A stretch of 64,000 nucleotides of DNA. Source: Larix kaempferi. Its lineage: Eukaryota; Streptophyta; Pinopsida; Pinales; Pinaceae. Each line of letters starts with the position of its first letter. The stretch's first letter is position 1. Shown in pieces: positions 21,695 through 33,454 of the stretch. The notes beneath the pieces were generated by a model. The model was not told where the DNA came from and searched no databases. It saw only the letters and a program-made list of their open reading frames with translations. The position numbers were made by a program, and so were the translations under genes. The stretch is taken from the NCBI GenBank assembly GCA_027924585.1, contig BSBM01001719.1, positions 9,544,001-9,608,000 on the forward strand, given 5' to 3'.

Positions 21695-23116
21695 TCAAAG
21701 CTTTAGATGTGGAAATTGTTGTTGAATCTGAAGGAGTGGTTCCCACGTAGCATCCTCTGGTTGCATGCCATGCCACTGAATTAAGACCTCTGTGATAGAG
21801 CGAGAGAGAAGTTGACGCGTGCACCGATTGAGGATGGCCTCTGGCTCCAAAAGGATGGATCCTTCATTATCCAGTTCGGGTAAAATCGTTTGGCCGCTGA
21901 TGTTGGTGACAAGAACTTTCTTCAGACAAGAGACATGAAAGACTGGATGAATGCGGGAAGAAAGAGGAAGTTCCAATTTATAAGCAACGGACCCAATCTT
22001 CTGCAGAATATGATATGGACCATAGAACTTTGGAGCGCACTTATGACGCCCTTTGAGTTTCAAGGAGGATTTTTTGTACGGCTGGAGACGAAGAAAAACC
22101 ATATCGCCGACTTGAAAAGTGCGCTCTGAATGGTGCTGATCAGCTTGTTGCTTCATGCGATTTCTTTCCATGTGAAGATTGTCCCGCAAAATGTGAAGAA
22201 TCTAATCGCGGTTGAGAAGGACCGTGTCAACTTCTTGAACTGGTGAACTGGTGGGGGTGTATGGAAGAAGAGCTGGAGGTGCCTGACCATAGACTGCTTC
22301 ATATGGGGTCATTTTAGAGGCAGTGTGGTAAGAGGTATTGTACCACCATTCAGTGAGAGGGAGCCACTTTGCCCACTGATGTTGTTGTTCCGAGGTGAAG
22401 CAACGAAGATAAGTTTCCAAGCATTTATTGACAATTTCAGTCTGACCATCTGTTTGTGGGTGATACCCTGAACTCATCTTCAGTTTGGTGCCAGTGTGGC
22501 GAAATAGTTCTGTCCAAAAATGACTAGTGAAAGTCGCATCACGATCTGAGACAATGGAAGAAGGGATGCCATGAAGACGAAAGATCTGGTCCATAAAAAT
22601 TTGAGCGACGGAGGAGGCTGTATAGGGATGGCTGAGAACACAAAAATGACTATATTTGGAGAGATGATCAACCACAACGAGAATCACTGTCTTCCCACCA
22701 GATTTAGGGAGCCCTTCAATGAAATCCATAGAAATATCTGCCCAAATCCGTGTAGGTATGGGCAAGGGTTCAAGCAATCCTGGAAGGAGTGTTGTTTCAC
22801 CCTTATTGCGCTGGCAGGTATCACATTCGGCCACCATCTGTTGAATTGTCCTTTTCATGCCCTGCCAAAAGAAGTTACGCCGTGCTCGTTCATATGTTTT
22901 GAGGAACCTAGAGTGCCCGGCCGATGGAGAAGCATGGAGTTCATAGAAGACACCCTGTTGAAGATCTGTGCTCTGGGGAAGCACCAGACGACCCTTGTAT
23001 CGCAGAGAAGCACCATCCCAAGAGTAATGTGGGACAGCAGAAGGATTGTTGGTCAAGCGTTGGATGATTTGAGATAAGGAAGAGTCATTGACATAACCCT
23101 GTTGAACAGATTGCAA
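21695..23116 (-). pseudogene. T6 integrase with chromodomain-like end
   Basis: Integrase shows the zinc domain (HSRFLKTYERAR...CDTCQRNKG), the catalytic triad in MDFIEGLP, IVSDRDATF and YHPQTDGQTEIVNK, the GPYHILQKIGSVAYKLELP module, and a chromodomain-like VLIQWHGMQPEDATWE at the C-terminus. One TAG, near 22200, replaces a Gln seen in T7 and T8 (NRDQ). Otherwise the domain is complete. It is in frame with RT-RNase H across two stops at about 23118 and 23155. Confidence 0.88.
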
Positions 23117-23155
23117 CCAATTTCAAATAGGCATAGAAATAGCTGAAAGAGAACC

Positions 23156-25267
23156 TTAGGCATCAAATGTGCGAGAAAGAGCATCTGCCACAATATTGTC
23201 TTTACCCTTCTTGTAAGTGATCTCATAGTCATAACCCATGAGTTTGCTAACCCATTTCTGTTGTGCCGGGGAGGAGACACGCTGGTCCAAGAAATATTTC
23301 AGACTCTGGTGATCAGTCTTGATGCAGAAATGATTCCCTAATAGGTATGGACGCCACTTCTGTACTGCATGCAAAATAGCCATCATTTCCTTCTCATAGG
23401 TAGAGGCAGCTAAATTCTTACCTGAAAGGGCTTTGCTGGTGAACGCAATGGGGTGTTCATCTTGAAGGAGAACAGAGCCAAGTCCATTGCCGCAAGCATC
23501 ACTCTCAATAGTGAAGGGCTTGGAAAAATCGGGCATAGCTAGCACAGGTGTAGTACACATAGCTTGTTTTAGTTTGTCAAATGCACACTGAGCAGCAAGT
23601 GTCCATGTAAAAGCATCTTTTTTCAATAGAGCAATTAATGGAGCTGCAATCTTCCCATAATCCTTGACAAACTTGCGGTAGTAGTCAGTCAACCCCAAAA
23701 AACCACGAAGGCTCTTGAGTGTCTGAGGATGTGGCCAATTGTTCATGGCCTCGATTTTGGCAGGATCCACGCGAACCCCTTGTGCTGAGATAATGTGCCC
23801 GAGATACTCAACTTCCTTTTGTCCAAAAATACATCTAGACTTCTTGGCATGGAGATGATGGTCAGAGAAAAGTTGCATGACAAGATCCAGATGCTGGAGA
23901 TGTTCATCCCATGTTTTACTGTAGATGAGGATATCATCAAAGAATACCAGAATGAATTTCCGCAAGTAGGGTCGAAATATTTTATTCATTAAGGCCTGGA
24001 ATGTGGAAGGATCATTAGTGAGGCCAAAGGGCATGACCAAAAACTCATAATGGCCATCATGTGTGCGGAAAGCTGTTTTAGGAATATCATCCTCATGAAC
24101 CCGAATTTGATGATACCCAGAACGAAGATCCAACCTGGAGAAAAAGTGAGCCCCATGAAGCTCATCAAGAAGCTCATCAACAACAGGAATTGGAAACTTA
24201 TCCTTGATGGTGAGGTGATTAAGTGCTCGGAAGTCAATGTAGAGGTGCCATGACCCATCTTTTTTGCGGACAAGAATAACTGGAGAAGAAAAGGAACTAG
24301 TGCTTGGGCGAATAATACCTTGCTTCAATAAGTCCCGAATGAGCATTTCAATCTCCATTTTTTGGTGAAATGGGTAGCAATAGGGCCTGATGTTGGGAGG
24401 AATGCTACCAGGAAGGAGCTGAATACGATGGTCTTCTGGCCTGGAAGGTGGTAATCCCACTGGTTTAGCAAAGACACCTATATATCGATTCAGAATTTGT
24501 TGTAGATCCAAAGGAGTAGTGGAGACCGCTGATGGTTGCATCTGGATGGAATGGATCTGAGCGATGACACCATGTGAATTCTTCTTGAGGATTTTTTCCA
24601 TGCGATGTGAACTGATGATGCTGAGAGAACCTGGTTGTAATCCTGTCAATGTGTGTTTGTGTCCATTGAGGGAAAACTGCATCCAAAGTTCGGCAAAATC
24701 CCATAAGATAGGGCCGAGTGTGCGTAGCCATTGAGCGCCCAAAACCACATCACATCCGCCTAAGGGAAAGGAAAACATGTCAGAGCGCAAGGTATAATCT
24801 CCCATAGAGATACGCACATTTCGACACTTCCCTTTACAAGGTAAGGTGCCCCCATTGGCAATCATGACTTCAAAGTTGGAGCAAGGATGGATAAAACAAT
24901 CAGCTTGTTTGGTGATCCGAGGGTCAATGAAATTATGCGTGCTACCAGAATCAATGAGGATTGTAAGAGGAAGCTTCTTGAAGTAACCCCTGACCCGCAT
25001 TGTTTGGGGGGTGGTGATTCCAGCTAAAGCATGGAGAGATATCTCTGGCTGGTCATCCTGAGACGGAGGGTCAATAAGTGGTTCCTGAATGTCGACTGGA
25101 GCATCCAATGTTTCTGGATCTTTGTCACCCATTTCAGAGGCAGGCGGAGACTCCACATCCAGGAGATAGAGCTTTTGCTGAACACATCTATGTCCCCGAG
25201 TGAATTTCTCATCACAATTATAGAAAAGCCCCTTTTCTCTGCGTGCTTGCATCTCTGTTTCAGACAA
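23156..25267 (-). pseudogene. T6 zinc knuckle, protease, reverse transcriptase and RNase H
   Basis: This 703-codon stretch has a knuckle remnant (YNCDEKFTRGHRC), the protease site LIDSGSTHNFIDP, the RT blocks KKDGSWHLYIDFRALN, FFSRLDLRSGYHQIRV, MPFGLTNDPSTFQALMN, the catalytic box VFFDDILIYSK and YLGHIISAQGVRVDP, then RNase H (FTIESDACGNGLGSVL, SKALSGKNLAASTYEKEMM, KTDHQSLKYFL, VADALSRTF). All catalytic motifs are present and uninterrupted. The upstream stop at 25292-25294 is TAG. This is the largest intact pol block in the window. Confidence 0.9.
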
Positions 25268-25294
25268 ACGCTTGATAGGAGTTGGTCGAGGAGC

Positions 25295-26017
25295 CTACGG
25301 TATAGGTGGTCGTTGAGAACCCATATTTCGGAAGGGAACAAAAGTGGGCTTGGAGTGTTGTTGGGCTGCAATATTGTCTTCTTCCAACTTAGCCAACCCG
25401 AGTGCTTCCATCATTGTGTTGGGACAGAACATTTTGACCTCAGAGCGAATGGCGTCCTTTAGACCACTGATAAAACAACTCCGATAAAATTCATCAGACA
25501 ATCCTTCGGTGTGGTTGGCTAGATTCTCAAATTCGGTTTGATACTCTCTCACAGTGCCAGTTTGGCGAAGTTTAGTGAGGGCTCCTGTGAAGTCATCAAA
25601 AGCACTCGAACCAAATCGTTGCAAAAGGAGCTGGCAAAAGTCTGGCCAGTTGGGCTCTGGATGAGCCTTGATGTACCAACGGTACCATTGAAGAGCTTCC
25701 TGTTCCAAATGAAAGGATGCCAACGGAACTTTGTTGACATCAAAAGTATTATGCAGACTGAAATACTATTCTGCACGATAGATCCATCCAGTTGGATCGG
25801 TACCATTGAAGCGAGGAAAACCAAGCTTCGGACCACGAAAATTGCTGGAAGAAGAGAACCCATTGTCTACTGAAGACTCGGACTGTCGTTTGTTGTTCAT
25901 AGCTGAATGTTCAAGATGGAGACCAAGAAATTTCTCATCTAGATCCTGGAGTTTGGCTTGGATGGCTGCAAGTGCTTCCTCCATGGTTTTTGCTCCTGCA
26001 CGGGTGACAACCATAAC
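25295..26017 (-). pseudogene. T6 gag
   Basis: The likely start is the ATG near 26017 (MVVTRAGAKTMEEAL), since the frame upstream lies in the leader. It has a coiled-coil-like IQAKLQDLDEKF segment, then GPKLGFPRFNGTDPTGWIYRAE, and after a TAG (25763-25765, Gln in T8) the capsid domain SFHLEQEALQWYRWYIKAHP, LTKLRQTGTVREYQTEFE and DEFYRSCFISGLKDAI. The frame continues into pol without shift, so Gag and Pol were one frame, as is usual in this lineage. Confidence 0.85.
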
Positions 26018-26565
26018 CAAGATTTTTTTTGATTTTTTTTTCCAGACTGGAGTGGCTACGGCTCGAAAGAGATCTGGAACAGCGCCGAATGGATTGAAAA
26101 TAGTTGAATCTGGAACGGCTTGCAAAATAGATCTGAAACAGTGCAGCAGTGATCGACAATAGTTCAGCTGAAAGTAGATATGGACCCCAGGTATGTGCGG
26201 CTTCCTAACAGTTCAAGGATTTCACTTGCCCACCAATGTTGTTTGACGGCTTGCGTATTGGGGAAATACCCCTCACTCCACGGATCAGGTAAAACTGATA
26301 ACCGCTTTGCCACAAATGACAGCTCTTGGTTTACCTCACGGGTGGGAACTAGTCAATCAGGTAGGGGTCATTTCCCTTTTCGCTGGTAGGTCCTCTCAAT
26401 GGGCCAGCTACTTCGGGGTTCCTGTGGTACTCCTCACAATGAGTTTTAGGGCTTATGCCCAAGTACTTCCCACAGTTAAGCGGATAGGGATTATTCCCAA
26501 ATCCGAACCTGCAACAGATGCGAAAAAAATTTGGCAGAAATTTCACCCAACGAGCCCAAGAAAAT

Positions 26566-26577
26566 GCTCTGATACCA
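26566..26577 (-). other. T6 primer binding site
   Basis: TGGTATCAGAGC on the minus strand, two bases from the 5' LTR at 26580; complementary to initiator tRNA-Met. The leader between it and gag (26020-26565) resembles those of T7 and T8. Confidence 0.9.
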
Positions 26578-26579
26578 GA

Positions 26580-26954
26580 TGTGAGGCACCTACAACAATT
26601 AATTAACAAGAATACGCGAAATAGCAGAAATGACAGAACTCAGAATCACTTTTGTATTGATCACAGGCCACTTCGAGGGGGCAACCTCCTTTGAGCAATT
26701 TCAATACAAATAACTTCACGGTGCCTTCATAGGTCTCAACACACACTTATATACTAATTCTAGGCGCCAATACTATGGGTCAAAACCATGGGCCGTTACA
26801 AACTATGGATCAACAATACGACGGGCGACTTACAAAGCATATGCGCCAACAACAATAACACAAACTATTGATCAAAAAATACTACGGGATGACTTACAAA
26901 GCATATGCGTCCAACAACAACATACTAACAAAGTAAAGACATGGGTTCCTAACA
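26580..26954 (-). repeat. T6 5' LTR
   Basis: Pairs with 21291-21665 and lies beside the primer site; it is followed on the right by the AGGTG target copy. Confidence 0.92.
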
Positions 26955-26959
26955 AGGTG

Positions 26960-28355
26960 CCTGTTGCTTCCATTTGTCTAGCCAATCCTCAATGATTAGC
27001 TCAATCATTGGGGTTCCGAGTTGATACTGGCCTTCATACCATTTCTCTGAGTTCAGGCGCAGATATATGAAGATAGAGTGCATGCCAGCCTCAAAGAGAA
27101 TAAGAGGTTTGTGCTGTGTGGTTACCTCTCTTGTGATGGGCGGAGTGCTTCCTATCACTCTGCACAGCTGCTGATAGAAAGTTAGGAAATGCAGATTATT
27201 AGCGTGCTGCTTTTCCGGGTTGGTAGAAAACCACATGTTCGCAAAGCGAACTCCATGACAGTCATCCTGTGCGACGGTTAGGGCGATCTAATGGCTTGGT
27301 TCTTTCCAGCTGACAAAAGCGATGAGGACCATGAGCTAGCTGAAATAAAATTGATATCCTCTGTCCTGAGTATCCTTAATGTCCAGCAATAGTTCATTCA
27401 ACAGAAAATTGGCCCAATTGTATTCGTGGCCATCCATAGCCTTGGCAGCTAAAGCTACGACCGCGACCAATACCTGTGCTAGCCTAGCTTTTCGCAACAT
27501 TCTTCTTGCCAACAATTGAATAGAAAAATGCAGGGGTAGGTTTGGAATTCCATCAGTCTCATATCCCTTGGTTCCTCTTATTAAGTTGAATTGTTGCTTG
27601 ATTTCCGTGGCTGACTCTTGGTCATCCTTCTTGCCCATAAAAAAGGTAGATGGATTGTCACCTTGTTTGTTCAAACCTATGATCCTTACTATGAGATCCA
27701 TAGTTATGTTAACCTTGAAATCTAACTAGATGTATCCATGGTGTGTGCAAGAAAGAAGAGTATTCACCACAGCTTTATATTCCTTGTTGCGACCAAAATG
27801 TGGGATTCACAGCAGGTTGAGCAGGCTTGCCTATGCTAGCGGCACTGCCCAATCCATAGGTCTGACTTCTGGCTTATGTGTATCAGGATTGTTCACACTG
27901 ACTGTGTATTTGTCAAGTTACAGGTGCAGGAATTTCTTGACATCCGCCAAATTGGAGTCATTCATTTTGCATTCTGTGAACTTATCCAAGAGATCACTTC
28001 TTTTCCTGACGCGTTTAGCCATTGGCGGCATGGGAATGTCATACTGCGGTTTCTTCTGTAGAATCAATTCTGGTGCATCATCTTTCCGTGGGATAATATA
28101 ATCGGGTATGACACAGACTGGTACGGTTCATTCTACTTGTAGAACTGGCCTCGAGGAAACTAGTGCCTGCGGCTTTTTCGGAACTACTTTAGGGTCCTTA
28201 TCTTTCTGTTGTTGTTGTGCCGGTCTGCTCGGCTTCGTGCCCTTAGATGGGCCTGCTTTCTCTGGTGAAGGTTTCTTTGGAGATGTCATGATTCCGCTTA
28301 ACCCAGAATGTTTGAATGCTCCCAGAATATTTTCTAGCTCCTATTCCTCGGACAT
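26960..28355 (-). pseudogene. T2 extra ORF downstream of integrase, N-terminal half
   Basis: It probably starts at the ATG 28355-28353 (MSEE, then a TAG, then ELENILGAFKHSG). A Lys/Pro/Gln-rich basic stretch (MTSPKKPSPEKAGPSKG) is followed by a globular part: MDLIVRIIGLNKQGDNPSTFF, LLARRMLRKARLAQ, YNWANFLLNELLLDIKD and, after stops, LHFLTFYQQLCRVIGSTPPI. The NWANFLLNEL portion is reminiscent of the plant-transposon-protein domain found in ORFs of OTA elements, but I cannot confirm that. Several stops break it. The last codons before T6 (KWKQQAP) read on in frame at 21285 as EIVITLSDEE. Confidence 0.55.
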
Positions 28356-28407
28356 AAATGCACCAACTACGAATACTTATGTGTTGCTTTGTCTCTTAGG
28401 TTTCTAA

Positions 28408-29194
28408 TGTTCTTGAAAGTTTCAAACTCATGATAAAATGCACAAGGAGGAAGGTGTGAGTATTTATAAGATTGCTACCTGATGATGGGGCCGTTTACCA
28501 AATGGATTGGGACTTAAATGTGGCTTTACTAGGAAAATCCCATATTGATCTCTATTAAACATGTCATTGGAGGCGCTGTAATGGCTCACTTAGGCATTAA
28601 ATGCTAGCCCTGTGGGATTAGATCCGACAATATTATTGATCCATTCCCGTCGTGCTTTATGTCATGTCGCAGTAAGTTTCTTTAATGACCAAGGGCCGAT
28701 GGTACTTCCAGGCTGTCTGCCAGTCGATCATAGTTTTAAATGCCACATCTCTCAGGTAATCTTACTTGGATCCTGGACACTTCGTTCTTTTATGATGCTT
28801 TAATTAGATGGGATATACTTTAATTGCATTGCTTAACGGTCGCTGTCAATCTTTGAGTAACGGTGTAATATCTAGTTGACAGTTGTCGTAGGCACCCGAC
28901 CTTATTACGGTCTGCTAGCGGCGTTGTCATTATGGTATGTTTCTTAGATGTACGCTTATAGTTGCACCACGAATCTCTGATCACTTCTTCCGTCTTTTCA
29001 TTGCAATGCCTATGTCTCTTCATGGCGCAACTACCCTAGTAGCACGCAGTTTTTTTTTTTTGCGTAACTTCTCTATTGTAACGTGCTGCACAACATCTGA
29101 CATCTTTCTTTTACAGATAGTGTCTACAGACTCTTCATGACTTCTAGCGCCCAATTTCAACTGTACATGACACTTAGAATTTTTCTCATCTTGA
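28408..29194 (-). other. T2 spacer between integrase and the extra ORF
   Basis: About 0.8 kb without a supported gene. It could hold a splice acceptor or internal promoter for the downstream ORF, but I see no decisive motif. Confidence 0.4.
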
Positions 29195-29496
29195 TCAGAT
29201 AGGGTGTTGTGCAATGGGACTATTGTGGTAAAGATTTGGTCTGCTTCCATTTATCCAAGTGGGAAGAATGTCTCCGGCTAATGTGGCTAGTTGGACTACA
29301 CAACTGTTAGTAACATTTATAACAATATATGGGCTAAGCCAATGCATTTTAAACTCGCCAGGAAACTTCATAAACTTGCTATCATACAGGAGGCCTAGGT
29401 CACCTTCCTGAAAGCACTTGTTCTTGATGTGGAGGTCATGCCATGCTTTTTCATGCTCTTTCTGTACTTGTTGGTGGAAGACTACAACAAAACAAT
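29195..29496 (-). pseudogene. T2 integrase C-terminal domain
   Basis: This shows HQQVQKEHEKAWHDLHIK, FQEGDLGLLYDSKFMKFPGEFKMHWLSPYIV and VQLATLAGDILPTWINGSRP, the typical integrase C-terminal module of plant Gypsy elements. It continues the integrase at 33889-34785 across T7; the flank ACAAT (29492-29496) is the target copy. Confidence 0.75.
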
Positions 29497-29930
29497 TGTG
29501 ATGAACTTGCAATAATTAATTAATGCAAATACACGAGATATCAGAAATAATAGAACTCGGAATCACTTTTATATTGATCACGAGCCACTTCGAGGGGGAA
29601 ACCTCCTTTGAGCAAGCTAAATACAATTAACTTCACGGTGCCTTCATAGGCCTCAACACACACTTATATACTAAGTCTAGGCTCCAATACCATGGGTCAA
29701 TAATATGTGTCAATACAAACCATGGGCTAAGTTTAGGCGCCAATACTATGAGTCAAAACCATGGGACATATAATACTATGGGACGACTTACAAAGCATAT
29801 GCGTCCAATACTATGGGTCAATACTATGGGCTAATATAAACTATGGATAAACAAATACTACGGGATGACTTACAAAGCATATGCGTCCAACAACAATATA
29901 CTAACAAAGTAAAGACATGGGTTCCTAACA
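29497..29930 (-). repeat. T7 3' LTR
   Basis: Starts TGTGATGAAC and ends GTTCCTAACA; it pairs with 33455-33888. It is longer than T6 LTRs because it carries extra copies of a CAATACTATGGG-type motif. The purine-rich tract on its inner side is at 29931-29945. Confidence 0.9.
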
Positions 29931-29959
29931 TACCCTCTCCCTTAGAAAAATCTTTGTCC

Positions 29960-31459
29960 TCAAAGCTTTATATGTGGAAATTGATGCAGAATCTGAAGGA
30001 GTGGGTCCCCTGTAGCATCCTCGAGTTGCATTCCGAGCCACTGGCGCCTTTGGAGTTTCAGGGAAAATTGCATGGAAGGCTGTAGACGAAGAATAACCAT
30101 ATCAGCGATGTGAAAAGTGCGCTCAGAACGTTGTTGATCGACTTGTTGTTTCAGTCGAATTCTTTCCATGTGAAAATTGTCCTGCAGAATGAGAAGAAGC
30201 TGATCACGGTTTCGAAGAATTGAGTCAATTGCCTGAACTGGGGAGCTGCTGAAGGTGTATGGAAGAAGAACTAGTGGTGCATGTACAAAGATTGCTTCAT
30301 ATGGTGTCCTTTGAGATGTGGTACTATACCACTGGAGTGCTTCTAGGAAATCCATAGAAATAGTTGTCCAAATATGTGGAGGGATGGGTAAGGGTTTGAG
30401 CAGTCCTGAAAGGAGGGTCATTTCACCCTTGTCGACCTGGAAAGTATCACAGTCAACCACCATCCATTGAATTGTCCTTTTGAGTCCCTGCCAAAAGAAG
30501 TTACATTGTTCCTGGTCATACGTTTTGAGGAACCCAAAGTGCCCTACTGATGAAAAAGCATGGAGTTCATAGAAGAGATATCCCCGTTGAATAGATTGAA
30601 ACCAATTTGGAACAAGCAGAGAAATAGCTGTAAGAGAAACTGGGTCATCAATTGTGCGAGGAGGAGAATATTCCACCATATTGTCCTTACCCTTCTGGTA
30701 AGTGGTCGCATAGTCATAACCCATGAGTTGGATAACCCATTTCAGGTGTGTTGGGAAGGAGACCCATTGTTCCAGGAAAGTGTCCAGACTCTGGAGATCA
30801 GTCTTCATGTAGAAATAATTCCCCAATAGGGATGGCTGCCACTTCTGGACTGTATGCAAAATAGTCATCATTTCCTGCTGAGAGGTAGATGCGGCTAAAT
30901 TCTTACCGAAAAGGTCTCTTGAAGGCAACAAGCTCATTGGTTCAGTAAAGACACCTGCATATCTATCCAACGAAGTAGTGGAGACTGTTGATGGGTGCAT
31001 CTGAATAGAATGGAGCTGAGCGATGACACCATGTGAATTCTTCTTAAGTATTTTTTCCAGGCGATGTGAACTGATGATGCAGAGAGACCCTGGTTGTAAG
31101 CCCATAAATTTGTGTCGTGCCCCATTGACTGAAAACTGCATCCAAAGTTCAGCAAAATCCCATAAGATGGAGCCAAGTGTGCGTAACCATTGAACACCCA
31201 AAACCACATCACATCCACCTAAGGACAAGGAAAACATGTCAAAGCGCAGGTTATAATCTTCCATAGAGATACACACATTGCGACACTTCCCCTTGCAAGG
31301 TAAGGTGCCCCCATTGGAAACCATGACTTCAAAGTTGGAGCAAGGATGGACAAAACAATCAGCCTGTTTGGCAATCCGAGGATCAATAAAGTTATGATTG
31401 CTACCAGAATCAATGAGTATGGTAAGAGGGAGCTTTTTGAAGTATCCCCTGACTCGCAT
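29960..31459 (-). pseudogene. T7 fused protease-RNase H-integrase remnant ORF (499 codons, open)
   Basis: The frame opens at ATG 31459 (MRVRGYFKKLPLTILIDSG, protease; the DSGSNHNFIDP site is intact) and runs without a stop to 29960. After LLPSRDL it jumps to FGKNLAASTSQQEMM of RNase H; after SIQRGY it jumps to LFYELHAF of the integrase zinc domain; after TISMDFLEAL to WYSTTSQRTPYEA past the catalytic core; and after SLKLQRR to WLGMQLEDATGDP at the chromodomain-like end. Compared with T6 these are four deletions, all in frame. RT and the integrase triad are missing, so the product could not reverse transcribe or integrate. The first upstream stop (31460-31462) separates it from gag in the same frame. 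Confidence 0.8.
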
Positions 31460-31462
31460 TGT

Positions 31463-32446
31463 TTATGGGGTGGTGACGTCGGTTACATCATGGAGAGAGA
31501 TCTCGGATGGGTCGTGTTGAGATGGGGTGTCAACAGGCAGGTGTTGAATGTCAACCTGATCATCTACTGTATCTGGAGCTTCTTCATCAAGTTCTGAGGC
31601 AGGCAGAGAATCCACATCCACGAGATAGAGCTTTTGTGGAACACATCTATGTCCTCGAGTGAATTTCTCATCACAATTATAATAAAGCCATTTTTCTCGA
31701 CGTGCCAGGATCTCTGTTTCAGAAAATTGCTTGATATGAGTTGGTTGAGGAGCAGGCGTGATGGGAGGTCATTGGGAACCAATATTTATGAAGGGAACAA
31801 AGGTGGGTTTGGAGCGTTGTTGAGATGCGATCTTGTCCTCGACCAGCTTAGCCAACCCTAGCACTTCCATCATTGTAATGGGACAAAACATTTTGACCTC
31901 TGAGCGGATTTCATCCTTGAGACCACTGATAAAACAACTCCTGTAGAATTCATCAGACAATCCTTCTGTGTGATTAGCTAGTTTCTCAAATTCCATCTGA
32001 TACTCTCTCACTGTGCCAGTTTGGTGAAGTTTAGTGAGTGCTCCTATGAAGTCGTCAAAAGCACTAGGACTAAATCGTGGCAAAAGGAGTTGGCAAAAAT
32101 CTATCTAGTTTGGCTCGGGATGAGCTTTGATGTACCAACGGTACCATTGAAGGGATTCCTGTTCCAAATGAAAGGATGCAAGTGGAACTTTCTGAACATC
32201 AAAAGCATTATGCAGACTGAAATATTGTTTTGCTCGGTATATCCATCCAGTCGAATTAGTACCATTGAAGCGAGGAAAATCAAGCTTCGGCCCATGAAAA
32301 TTGCTGGAAGAAGAAAACCCGGTGGATGCAAAAGATTCTGGCTATCGGTTATTGTTCATGGCTGAATGCTAAAGATGGAGGTTGAGAAATTTTTCATCCA
32401 GATCTTGGAGTTTGGTTTGGATGGCTGCAAGTGCTTCCTCCATGGT
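31463..32446 (-). pseudogene. T7 gag
   Basis: The ATG near 32446 (MEEALAAIQTKLQDLDEKF) begins a gag equal in layout to those of T6 and T8: HGPKLDFPRFNGT, SFHLEQESLQWYRWYIKAHPEPN, FSPSAFDDFIGALTKLHQTG and DEFYRSCFISGLKDEIRSEV, ending with the knuckle remnant YYNCDEKFTRGHRC. Stops at about 32371, 32349, 32107, 31770 and 31462 interrupt it, but there is no frameshift, so gag and the fused ORF share one frame. Confidence 0.8.
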
Positions 32447-32449
32447 GTT

Positions 32450-33440
32450 TCCTCCTGTGCGAGTGACAACCATAACCAGTAATTTATTTATTTATTTTTA
32501 TTTTTTTGGGTGGGGGGGGGGGAGAAATGGATAGAAAAACACAAACACAAGCTTATTTAGTAAGGGGAAATTTGGATTTGGGAAAAACTCGGAGGGGTAA
32601 TTGGGGTTTGACTAGGTTTTCGACACTTTCTGAGGGACAGGGAAGCAAAAAATAGGGATTTCAGAAGTGGGAACTCTATGGTAAAATTTGAAGGCAATCG
32701 GGTGAAAATTGAAGAAGTTATGGCAAACCCTAAAAATAGACAAATGTGGGATTTCTGGTCTTGGGAAGTGGAATTTGGGATAGGGTCTTCAGGAATGAAA
32801 TATGCAAAATGGGATTGCAGGGATGTCAATGAAGTTTCAGGGAAAACAGAGTTGAAACAAGGGAGATATGGCCGAAAAACAAATTTTTTTTTTCTTTTTC
32901 TTTTCAGAAATGGATCGGCAACAGCGGCACGGAAGGGATCGAAAATGGCTGGATTTAAAATGGCGACTGCATCTGGAACGACTTTCAGAATAGATATGAA
33001 ACGGCTGGATCTGGAGCGGAAGTGATCAGAAACAGTTCAACTAAAAATAGATATGGACCCCAGGTATGTATGGCTTCCTAACAGTTCAGGTGTTTCACTC
33101 GGCCACCAATGCTGTCTGACGGCTTGCGTATTGGGGCAGTACCCCTCACTCCACGGCTCAGGTAAAACTGATAACCGCTTTGCCACAAACGACAGCTCTT
33201 GGTTTACCTCACGGGTGGGAACTAGTCAATCAAGTAGGGGTCGTTTCCCTTTTCGCTGGCAAGTCCTCTCAATGGGCCAGCTACTTTGGGGTTCCTGTGG
33301 TACTCCTCACAATGAGTTTCAGGGCTTGTGCCCAAGTAATTCCCACAATTAAGCGGATAGGGATTATTCCCAAATCCGAAGCTGCAACAGATGCGAAAAA
33401 AAAAATTGGCAGAAATTCCACCCAACGAGCCCAAGAAAGT
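32450..33440 (-). other. T7 5' leader
   Basis: About 1 kb between primer site and gag. The half near the primer site (33055-33440) closely resembles the leaders of T6 and T8, including GACGGCTTGCGTATTGGGG. The other half includes a long G-rich run and a T-rich run (32486-32522). No gene supported; the ORFs here are spurious. Confidence 0.6.
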
Positions 33441-33452
33441 GATCTGATACCA
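33441..33452 (-). other. T7 primer binding site (diverged)
   Basis: TGGTATCAGATC on the minus strand beside the 5' LTR; one base off the initiator tRNA-Met match seen in T6. Confidence 0.8.
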
Positions 33453-33454
33453 GA

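Larger units (their letters stand above)
21291..26954 (-). mobile_element. T6: Reina-like chromodomain Ty3/Gypsy element, nearly complete
   Basis: This 5.66-kb element has two 375-bp LTRs (21291-21665 and 26580-26954, about 11 differences by eye), a perfect AGGTG duplication (21286-21290 and 26955-26959), an initiator tRNA-Met primer site and a polypurine tract. The coding region is one frame from about 26017 to 21695, with no frameshift and about five stop codons. Short LTRs and a chromodomain-like end suggest the Reina lineage. It interrupts T2's extra ORF, and T2's frame continues cleanly when T6 and one AGGTG are removed. It is the most intact element here and the best model for a partner of T7 and T8. 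Confidence 0.9.
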
